The position numbers were made by a program, and so were the translations under genes. A DNA stretch of 5,301 nucleotides from contig JBEKIF010000178.1 of the NCBI GenBank assembly GCA_050011895.1, positions 1 to 5,301 of the forward strand, written 5' to 3'. Positions 1 to 5,099 of this stretch are shown one piece after another; the first letter of the stretch is position 1, and each line of letters opens with the position of its first letter. The notes below the pieces were generated by a model. The model was not told where the DNA came from. It made no database searches and saw only the letters and a list, made by a program, of their open reading frames with translations. This DNA comes from DATBGO01 sp050011895 (GTDB lineage: Bacteria; Actinomycetota; Actinomycetes; Streptosporangiales; Streptosporangiaceae).

Positions 1-19
1 GGAACCGGACTCCGCCGGT

Positions 20-55
20 GGTCCACCAGCGGATCCCGCGCCTGCTGGGTGGTCC
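20..55 (+). terminator. Imperfect hairpin, possible end of an upstream gene
   Basis: GGTCCACCAGC (20-30) can pair with GCTGGGTGGTCC (44-55), giving about ten base pairs with one T-T mismatch and one bulged G around a 13-base loop. A moderately AT-rich stretch (GTTATTT, 60-66) follows, without a true T run. It could be a factor-independent terminator of a gene ending left of the window, but no such gene is visible and GC-rich DNA forms such stems by chance. Confidence 0.22.
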
Positions 56-260
56 GGGAGTTATTTATGTCGGCGGCACGCTGAACGAAACATCAACAAC
101 GCTCAATAACGGATGATCTGTACCAGCCCGTTGCAACTTCACCAAGTCTGCGGCGCCGATTCGGCATCGTTCGGCGCGAAGCCACGACACCCTCCGAGCA
201 GATCGTCACCTTCCGTAACCAGGTTGCCTTCCCTTATGACTAGCGGCAGCTTGGCTCGCG

Positions 261-328
261 GGTCCCCGCCGACGGTCGGCGGACCGCTGCCCTTTGCGGC
301 CTCCGCACCCACTGCACCTGCGGCAGCG
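261..328. repeat. Cluster of inverted repeats in gene-free stretch
   Basis: CCGCCGACGGTCGGCGG (266-282) is a perfect 8+1+8 dyad, and GGTCC (261-265) with GGACC (281-285) extends it around a two-base bulge. Immediately after, CGCTGCC (285-291) pairs with GGCAGCG (322-328), enclosing a small GCGG/CCGC hairpin (296-299 with 303-306). No convincing gene surrounds these elements; the ORFs across bases 113-640 on both strands resemble nothing I recognise. The function is unknown: an operator, a structured RNA or chance in GC-rich DNA are all possible. Confidence 0.45.
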
Positions 329-512
329 CAACCAGGGCCGGAAACTTCTCCGCGTATTCTCCGTGGCGCACGCATCTCGCTCCGGCGCGCTCTTAGCCTG
401 GCGAGCTGACCTGCAGAAACTGCGCAACCCGGCAAAGACGCACGCTCGCCCGGGCAACTCCCTGCTTAGTGAGGGAAACGAAGCAGACACTGGCTCTGAG
501 CTGCGGTTTTGC

Positions 513-566
513 TGGTGGCAGGTGTTGGGTTCGAACCAACGTAGGCTTAGCCGACGGTTTTTAAAG
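513..566 (-). pseudogene. tRNA-Tyr, 3' half only (probable attachment-site remnant)
   Basis: Read on the minus strand, the fragment runs from an anticodon-loop-like CTTTAAA (566-560) through the 3' anticodon stem, a long variable arm with a GGCT/AGCC hairpin, a perfect T arm (GTTGG, loop TTCGAAC, CCAAC; 540-524), the acceptor strand ACCTGCC (523-517), A, and an encoded CCA (515-513). The long variable arm and the exact 3' sequence match actinobacterial tRNA-Tyr as I remember it. The 5' half is absent: upstream bases (567-600) show no acceptor strand, D arm or 5' anticodon stem, so this is not a working tRNA. Integrative elements of the tyrosine-recombinase type often recombine at tRNA genes and leave exactly such a 3' copy. 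No integrase is in the window. Seen: the fragment. Inferred: the attachment-site origin. Confidence 0.75.
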
Positions 567-640
567 TGCGTAGGCCGACATGATCGCAAGTGTTCCCTGA
601 GCTGCACTGACGGTGGATCGAAGCGCAAAAGGGCTGCCGC

Positions 641-932
641 TCAACCACTCCTCAGCCACGGGGCACTGATGCGGTCCAGCTGTGTCCGGCTGCTTCCGGC
701 TTCCTGAGGCGGGTTTTTGGCCCGGGATACCTGCGGTGGATCATTCTCATTTCGTCGAGATCCCGGCGCGTGGGTGCCCGTACCTAGTTCGGCGGCCAGC
801 CGGAGCATCGCGGGGCGCTCTGAGGCGGCGTACAGCTGCTGGGCTCCGCTGAGCATCCAGTCATCGCCGACCGGAACGACGCGGGCGGTCATGAAGCAGC
901 CCGGCCGCATCGGGCGCCAGGGCCGCACGCCC
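641..932 (-). pseudogene. C-terminal remnant of the DUF6398-type gene, shifted frame
   Basis: In the minus frame one base off from the gene starting at 1877, residues PGCFMTARVVPVGDDWMLSG followed by AQQLYAASERPAMLRLAAELG continue the domain that breaks off at about 932-904 in the first frame. The RxVPVGDDWMLSGAQ-like stretch is what I expect after the DQTYRIRANAG segment in full-length relatives. After about base 782 the likeness stops: the remaining 47 or so codons to the TGA at 641-643 are rich in R, P and S and contain nothing resembling the expected C-terminus (in relatives I recall an FRNPE-type motif and some 60 more residues). None of the three minus frames restores it, so this end looks lost by recombination or decay rather than by a single shift. 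It would not be translated unless the ribosome changed frame. Confidence 0.6.
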
Positions 933-1877
933 GGCGTTGGCCCGGATGCGGTAAGTCTGGTCGTCACCGATGCTGGTGGCGGTGATCGAGTCCCCGGCCT
1001 GCTCACGGATCTCAAAAACTCCTTCCACCACCTCGCGCCAGCCTTGCAGCACCTGGCGGTCGTCCTCGGTGAGGTCGGGATGCTCCGCAGCGAAGACCTC
1101 CGCCACGGTGCGGCCGTCAGCCAGCGGTTGCTGCAGGATGAAATGGTCTACCATGTTGGCGACGTCGGCCTCGCTGGCGACCCGGCCGGTGGCGTTCTCG
1201 TTAAGCACTTGGTCGAGCTGCCCGGAAAAGCGCGGTGAACAAGCGAACTCAACCAGCTGGCGCTTCAGCTCGCTGCAATGCTCCAGCAGGCTGGCCACCT
1301 CCGACGGCGCCTCGGCACCGGCCGTTCCCGCCACCCGTGACTCCTGCCAGGCCGCCGTGCCGTCCGGGCCCAGCGCCGGTACGTAGGGGATGAAACCACG
1401 CCCGAACGCCGCTACCTGGATCTCCAACGGCACATGCCTGACGTCTACGGCCAGCCCGTCCACCTCTATGATCCACCTCAGCGGGTTCTGGGCGGCCACA
1501 TCGGCCCGCCCGAACTCCGCTGAGAAGGGGCTGATCCGCAGCAGGCCGCGGACCTGCCTGGCTTTGCTGCCCATCGTGGACTTGGCCACGCCGAACGCCT
1601 CGCTGAGCTTGTCAGCTGTGGCATATGGCTCACTTGCGGGATCGAACACAAAGTTCGCCTTGCCCAGCGCATACGCCACCCCAGCCGCCCACGTCGCCCG
1701 GCGGCCGCGCACAAGCGGCGACGGCCGCTTACGGGCCAGCTTCGCCACCGCACGCCGGGCCAGATCGGCGTACTCCTCATCAAGAACAGCCAGGCACACC
1801 GAGTCGGTGATAGCAACGATTTCATCAACCAATGGCCGGATCGCTTTCGGCACCCTCAGTTCGTCAAGACCGATCAT
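861..1877 (-). CDS. DUF6398 domain protein, frameshifted near its C-terminus
   Basis: The ORF has 338 codons. Residues about 8-110 carry the DUF6398 hallmark: a TDSVC / LDEEYADLARR helix pair, then KLARKRPSPL (46-55), WAAGVAYALG (63-72), NFVFDP and a TMGSKARQVR helix resembling an HTH. RWIIEVDG and GFIPYVPALG (about 134-170) are also typical. A second conserved stretch, DHFILQQPLADGRTVAEVFA to GWREVVEGVFEI and DQTYRIRANAG (about 244-316), follows. After residue about 316 the frame loses family character and stops at 861, while the neighbouring frame carries the continuation, so the native gene is probably broken. The start at 1877 overlaps the preceding small ORF as ATGA and lacks its own Shine-Dalgarno sequence (CTCCTGCC precedes it), which suggests translational coupling. 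The biochemical role of DUF6398 is not known to me; a nucleic-acid-binding or adaptor role would be a guess. Confidence 0.8.
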   Translation of the reverse strand: MIGLDELRVPKAIRPLVDEIVAITDSVCLAVLDEEYADLARRAVAKLARKRPSPLVRGRRATWAAGVAYALGKANFVFDPASEPYATADKLSEAFGVAKSTMGSKARQVRGLLRISPFSAEFGRADVAAQNPLRWIIEVDGLAVDVRHVPLEIQVAAFGRGFIPYVPALGPDGTAAWQESRVAGTAGAEAPSEVASLLEHCSELKRQLVEFACSPRFSGQLDQVLNENATGRVASEADVANMVDHFILQQPLADGRTVAEVFAAEHPDLTEDDRQVLQGWREVVEGVFEIREQAGDSITATSIGDDQTYRIRANAGRAALAPDAAGLLHDRPRRSGRR

Positions 1878-1990
1878 GGCAGGAGGCGGAGTTCGCGGGC
1901 CATCTGCACCTGCGCATGAGAGAGGTGGTACCGCTGGCGCGCCTCAGTCCAGGCCTGCGCCTGGGGCGGAAGGGACTTCGAGATCTTCAT
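1874..1990 (-). CDS. Small 38-residue ORF between oxygenase and DUF6398 genes
   Basis: The ATG at 1990-1988 lies six bases after the oxygenase stop (TAG, 1999-1997), and the TGA (1876-1874) overlaps the ATG of the DUF6398 gene by ATGA. This leaves no gap in the cluster. The product starts MKISKSLPPQ and ends SHAQVQMARELRLLP; the WTEARQRYHLSHAQVQMARE part resembles, from memory, the start of small uncharacterised bacterial proteins in which MARELG is followed by NPKKLG-type and QEPWK-type motifs. Those motifs are missing here, so this may be a truncated copy. A GGAGG (2007-2003) sits 12 bases upstream and AGCAGG (1996-1991) abuts the start, so ribosome loading may be by re-initiation from the oxygenase gene. 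The role is unknown. The tight packing and family likeness favour a real or recently real gene. Confidence 0.55.
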   Translation of the reverse strand: MKISKSLPPQAQAWTEARQRYHLSHAQVQMARELRLLP

Positions 1991-1996
1991 CCTGCT

Positions 1997-2842
1997 CTAA
2001 CGCCTCCGGTGCGCGGCCAGCCATTCCAGGCTGGCTGCCGCTTCTTTGCGTGCCTTGGCCTCGCGCCGGAACAGCTCGTCGGTCTTGGTCAGCACCAGCG
2101 TGTGCGGGCTGCCGAACTTCCAGATCTCGTGCTTGACTGGCAGCTCGCCGGCGCGGATCTGGTCTTTGACGTGCTTGCGGCGGGCCTCGGCGAGTGGCCA
2201 CTCCAACGTGCGCTCGCCGCGGTCGGCGAGGAACTCACCGAGTGAGCCGCACAGTTCGCAGCCGCAGCCGCTGGACCAGGGGACCGACCAGTCGTCATGG
2301 GCCCGGGCCGGGCGTTCGGTGATCGCGGTTAGCCTCCGCTCGCAGTCTCGTGCCAGTTCATCGAGGGGCGCGCTTGGCCCTGGCCCGGCCGCCCGTAGCA
2401 TCGGTAGCAGGCAGCCGAGCACGTTGTCGTCATGCTCCCGCAGAACCGTCACGATCTCGCCGGCCAGCGCTGTCCCGTCGGCGGCTGCCAGCAGCCCGGC
2501 GAGCGGCTTGCCCAGCTCCGCGAGCTGCTTGCGCCGAGTGGCCGGTGACGGGTACCTGAGCCAGAGCCGGATCTCCTCATCCAGCCAGCCCCACGAAGCG
2601 GCGAGCAGCCACCCGGCGGTGGCCGCCGCGCCCGCGTCCCGCAGTGCCGCGGTGAGCCCGGGCAGCGCAGCGTCCCAGCCCTGGCGGTCCACGTCCCCGG
2701 TGTACCGCCACGTGTTGCGCGACCCGAACCACGCATCCAGCAGATTCCGGTGCCAGGACTCGCCGTATCGCGTGGCGAGTACCGCCAGCTCGCCCGCGTG
2801 CGCGGGCGTCAGCCACTCGACCGCGAACGGCCGCAGCAGCAT
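1997..2842 (-). pseudogene. C-terminal part of the frameshifted 2OG-Fe(II) oxygenase gene
   Basis: This 281-codon ORF starts inside the oxygenase gene, one frame off, and holds its missing C-terminal half. The first ATG (2842) is internal: the preceding codons in this frame, AARLEDPGIAL, already look like protein, and MLLRPFAVEWLTPAHAGELA follows. The middle is helical and tryptophan-rich (YGESWHRNLLDAWFG, AASWGWLDEEIRLW). Near the end come CGCELC (residues 193-198 of this ORF), EWPLAEARRKHV, GELPVKHEIW and HTLVLTKTDELFRREAKARK, which I recognise from the tails of long actinobacterial oxygenases of this type. C193, C195, C198 and H224 or H238 could form a metal site, which is inference. There is no good Shine-Dalgarno sequence for 2842, so separate translation is doubtful. 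With the N-terminal part the restored protein would be about 714 residues. Confidence 0.75.
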
Positions 2843-4139
2843 GAGCGCGATGCCTGGATCCTCCAGCCGCGCGGCCGGACTCCGCCGCGGCCCGCGCGCT
2901 GAGCAGGTCCCCGGCGTCCAGCCGGGCTCTCAGCTCGGTCAGTGCCCATGAAGGCGACGCCTCCGCCCGGGCCGCGAAGGCATGCTGTCGAGGCCACATG
3001 ACGACCGCCGCTCGCCGGTACCAGCGGTCCAGCGTGTTGCCGTAGTTCCCCATGTACCCGGTGTACTCGGAGTCGTACGGCTTCAGGTCCGCTGACGGCG
3101 TCGATGCGCACACCTGCTCATCCGGCACATACAGCGAGATAGGCTCCCCGCCGGGCACCCCGGTCCACCAGTTCAGGGTCAGCTCAGAGGTGATGATGTA
3201 CGTGAGATCGACACCGCGGCCCCGCCGCGCCGGCTCGGTGTCCCAGGTCTCCTTGATCTCGGTGAGCGCGAGTACCGCCTCGCAACCCGCATTCTCAGCG
3301 GCGGCCCGCAAGAGCGCGGCCCGTTCGGCGTCGGCGCCCTTGAGCCGGTCCCAGCTCAGCCCGCGCTGGGTGTACGCGTGGTCCAGCAGGTAGACGAGCC
3401 GGTTCGCCGGCTGCTGGTCGTCGCCTTTCCACCGGGAGACCCTGGTGGTGAAGTGCTCGGTGAGGTACCGGGCGGCCTCGGCCGACGGCTCGGCCGGAAC
3501 GACACCGGCCGGATCGGAGTCCAGCAGCAGGTTGCAGGTATACGTGACCCGGTACCCGGTCCTGACTGGTTTGACCTGGTGCCGGCAGTCGGCGTAGAAG
3601 GCAGCTACCGACACCTCGGTCGCGGACGCCTGGTACGCAACGGTCTTGTCGTTGTGCTCGATGAGCAGTTCTCCGCCGGTGTGCGACGATGGCAGCGATA
3701 CCACCAGCGTGCCGATCATCGTGTCATCCTTCTCCGAGTCCTGGTGCGGCAGGAAGAACTGCCCCTTCCCGTACACCAGCAGCGCGTGCGGCTCGGCCCG
3801 CAGCGGCGCCCGGGGCTGCAGCCCCAACCCGTCCCGCACCTCGGCCAGGATCGTGTCCCAGTCCAGCCCGGTCAGCGTCACCTGGTCTGGCGTGATCTCC
3901 CAGGTGTCGCGCACACTCAGGTCCATCAGCGTCTGCTCGCCCCGCCCGAACCGGGCCGGCCGCGCGGTGGCGATCATCCGCTTAGCCTGCGGTGCCTTGA
4001 CCGGGAAGCTGATCGGCCCCGCGCCCGCCACGGTGAGCCGGACGTCCGTCGCAGGCACGGACAGTTGCGCGCTGAACGCGCCAGGCGCCTGCGAGCCGTC
4101 GAGTACCCTAGCCAGCCGCTCCCGTGGCGTGATCGGCAT
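2577..4139 (-). CDS. 2-oxoglutarate/Fe(II)-dependent oxygenase (prolyl 4-hydroxylase-like), N-terminal part
   Basis: The protein should hydroxylate a protein or small-molecule substrate using Fe(II), O2 and 2-oxoglutarate; the substrate is unknown. The catalytic domain occupies about residues 30-205: LLVYGKGQFFLPHQDSEKDD supplies the HxD pair (H132, D134), GGELLIEHND lies in the core strand, and CRHQVKPVRTGYRVTYTCNL supplies the distal H187 and, ten residues on, R197 as the likely 2-oxoglutarate ligand. All key residues are present. A helical extension follows to about residue 420 (ELRARLDAGDLLSARAAAES). Beyond roughly base 2870 this frame turns into A/R/G-rich nonsense ending at 2577, whereas the adjacent frame carries the true continuation, so the gene is frameshifted. 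The start is firm: GGGAGG (4152-4147) lies seven bases before ATG. It is the first gene of the minus-strand cluster and faces the HTH gene. Confidence 0.85.
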   Translation of the reverse strand: MPITPRERLARVLDGSQAPGAFSAQLSVPATDVRLTVAGAGPISFPVKAPQAKRMIATARPARFGRGEQTLMDLSVRDTWEITPDQVTLTGLDWDTILAEVRDGLGLQPRAPLRAEPHALLVYGKGQFFLPHQDSEKDDTMIGTLVVSLPSSHTGGELLIEHNDKTVAYQASATEVSVAAFYADCRHQVKPVRTGYRVTYTCNLLLDSDPAGVVPAEPSAEAARYLTEHFTTRVSRWKGDDQQPANRLVYLLDHAYTQRGLSWDRLKGADAERAALLRAAAENAGCEAVLALTEIKETWDTEPARRGRGVDLTYIITSELTLNWWTGVPGGEPISLYVPDEQVCASTPSADLKPYDSEYTGYMGNYGNTLDRWYRRAAVVMWPRQHAFAARAEASPSWALTELRARLDAGDLLSARAAAESGRAAGGSRHRAHAAAAVRGRVADARARGRAGGTRHAIRRVLAPESAGCVVRVAQHVAVHRGRGPPGLGRCAARAHRGTAGRGRGGHRRVAARRFVGLAG

Positions 4140-4146
4140 CCCTGTA

Positions 4147-4152
4147 CCTCCC
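4147..4152 (-). promoter_or_regulatory. Strong ribosome binding site of the oxygenase gene
   Basis: GGGAGG on the minus strand with a seven-base spacer to ATG (4139-4137). It fixes the oxygenase start and is the only strong Shine-Dalgarno sequence in the minus-strand cluster, fitting translation of the downstream genes by coupling. Confidence 0.75.
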
Positions 4153-4178
4153 GCAGTCAGTCAGGCTACCGGGGGAGA

Positions 4179-4219
4179 GGATGGCATTCATCCGAATGGC
4201 CAGGTGCTACGCCAGGTGC
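4179..4219. promoter_or_regulatory. Dyad and 9-bp direct repeat in the divergent intergenic region
   Basis: Between the divergent oxygenase and HTH genes, GGATG (4179-4183) and CATCC (4189-4193) form a dyad around GCATT. GCCAGGTGC then occurs twice, at 4199-4207 and 4211-4219, with a 12-base period, close to one helical turn. Such spacing suits binding of protein subunits to one face of DNA. The HTH protein encoded next door is the obvious candidate ligand. No clear -35/-10 pair is seen for either gene, so operator function is inferred. Confidence 0.4.
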
Positions 4220-4267
4220 GAACTGACATTGCCCGGGCGTGTCGGCCAAGGTGAGCGCGGCCGATTC

Positions 4268-4282
4268 AGGGACCATATCCCT
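4268..4282 (+). promoter_or_regulatory. Hairpin covering the HTH gene's ribosome binding site
   Basis: AGGGA (4268-4272), the only Shine-Dalgarno-like sequence before ATG 4284, is exactly complementary to TCCCT (4278-4282), with CCATA as the loop. In RNA the five-pair stem would hide the binding site one base before the start codon. It could equally be a DNA operator for self-repression. The stem is short and the effect is unproven. Confidence 0.35.
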
Positions 4283-4283
4283 T

Positions 4284-4958
4284 ATGTCAACGCAGCAGTT
4301 GCTTGACCGTGTTCGTGAGCTGCGGGAAGCCGGACGCACGCCGAAGGAGATCGCCCGGGCGCTGAAGATGCCGCCGAGCGCGGTCGCGCCGCTGATCAGA
4401 TCGGTCGCCGCCGCCGAAGGGCGGACCAGGGAGGACGCGCTGCTCGGGTGCTGGATCAGTCCGGGCTGGTCGGCCAGCGTCCAGGCACCGGAGCGGCCGG
4501 ACTGGCCGGGTTCGGGCCCGTCGGAACGAACCCGGCACTCGGGACTGGTGACCGTGCTGGTCGCGCGCGACCGGGGCGGGTCGACGGCCGGGGTGTGCTT
4601 CTACCTGGTGGATACCTGGTGCCTGGGGCTGAAGGACGCGGCCGGGCCGCGGTCGATGGACCGGCGGCGGCTGGGCGGGTTCGTCCAGCAGATCTTCAGC
4701 GCCTGGGACGAGGCGGCCGTGCAAGCGCCGCTGGAGCTGGGGCGGCAGATCGTCTACGGTGCGATCGAGTACGCGCGAAAGCTGGACTTCGAGCCGCACG
4801 CGGACTTCGGCCGGGCCGCTGGGTATCTGGGGACATGGGACGGGCAGTGCGAGCTGACCTTCGGCCGGGACGGGAAACCGATGTATATCTCCGGGCCGTA
4901 CGACGACGGGGAAATGATCATCCGCACGCTGCGCCACGGCCTTGGCGACGGGAACTAA
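4284..4958 (+). CDS. Helix-turn-helix domain protein of unknown function
   Basis: The 224-residue product begins with a helical region and HTH (residues about 3-45): LLDRVRELREAGRTPKEIAR, then ALKMPPSAVAPLIRSV as the likely recognition part. Linked to it is a domain with GCWISPGW (55-62), VTVLVARDRGG, VCFYLVDTWCLGLKDAAGPR (104-123), ELGRQIVYGAIEYARKLDFE and FGRDGKPMYISGPYDD (193-208). I have seen this combination in uncharacterised actinobacterial proteins but know no function. I prefer the ATG at 4284 because the HTH begins right there; an in-frame GTG at 4239 would add 15 unremarkable residues. The gene ends GDGN-TAA, and the same frame goes on for eight sense codons (DFVHTISG) to TGA at 4983, suggesting a C-terminal nonsense change. 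It lies divergent to the oxygenase gene and is a plausible regulator of it, by position only. Confidence 0.78.
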   Translation: MSTQQLLDRVRELREAGRTPKEIARALKMPPSAVAPLIRSVAAAEGRTREDALLGCWISPGWSASVQAPERPDWPGSGPSERTRHSGLVTVLVARDRGGSTAGVCFYLVDTWCLGLKDAAGPRSMDRRRLGGFVQQIFSAWDEAAVQAPLELGRQIVYGAIEYARKLDFEPHADFGRAAGYLGTWDGQCELTFGRDGKPMYISGPYDDGEMIIRTLRHGLGDGN

Positions 4959-5004
4959 GACTTCGTGCACACGATCTCAGGCTGACCCGCAGGGCCCAGG
5001 GATG

Positions 5005-5023
5005 GCGCTGCGATTGGCAGCGC
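5005..5023 (+). terminator. Hairpin after the HTH gene
   Basis: GCGCTGC (5005-5011) and GCAGCGC (5017-5023) form a perfect seven-pair stem with loop GATTG, 46 bases after the TAA of the HTH gene. There is no T run, as is common for actinobacterial terminator candidates. It separates the HTH gene from the antitoxin gene. Confidence 0.5.
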
Positions 5024-5070
5024 ACGTGAATGAGAGGTCATCCCGGTGTCCTCCATCCGGCCTCGAATCC

Positions 5071-5099
5071 TTGTAGCGCATGAGTTACAATGTAGTACA
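5071..5099 (+). promoter_or_regulatory. Leaderless promoter and candidate operator of the antitoxin gene
   Basis: TACAAT (5086-5091) fits the actinobacterial -10 box and leaves seven bases before ATG 5099, the spacing typical of transcripts that start at the A of the start codon. No Shine-Dalgarno sequence is present, in agreement. No good -35 is seen. TTGTA (5071-5075) and TACAA (5086-5090) form a dyad, and TGTAGTACA (5091-5099) is a second one reaching the start codon. Binding there by the RHH antitoxin would block RNA polymerase, the usual autoregulation of toxin-antitoxin operons. Confidence 0.6.

Noticed and set aside
1..115. Open plus frames at the left edge ending at TGA 86-88, TAA 107-109 and TGA 113-115, possible gene ends
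   Set aside because: All three plus frames are open for a while, none gives a recognisable C-terminus, and third-position composition does not favour one clearly.
119..200. Short minus ORF near the left end reading AADLVKLQRAGTDHPLLSVV
   Set aside because: Only about 40 codons from a GTG, no ribosome site, and no recognised family.
113..707. Overlapping ORFs on both strands (98, 98, 140 and 137 codons)
   Set aside because: They overlap one another in different frames, are rich in R/S/P/A as expected of chance frames in GC-rich DNA, show no family likeness, and two cover the tRNA fragment.
700..730. GGCGGGTTTTTGG as a plus-strand terminator
   Set aside because: No matching upstream arm forms a good stem, and no plus-strand gene ends before it.
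717..2245. Plus-strand ORFs of 137-248 codons opposite the DUF6398 gene
   Set aside because: They are antisense to a frame with clear family motifs; low-complexity R/S/A/P content marks them as shadows.
3378..4254. Plus-strand ORFs of 202-282 codons opposite the oxygenase
   Set aside because: The minus frame has complete catalytic motifs and a strong ribosome site; the antisense ORFs have neither.
4287..4970. Minus-strand ORF of 227 codons opposite the HTH gene
   Set aside because: Antisense to a well-formed gene; composition (R/P/V/H-rich) is that of a shadow frame.
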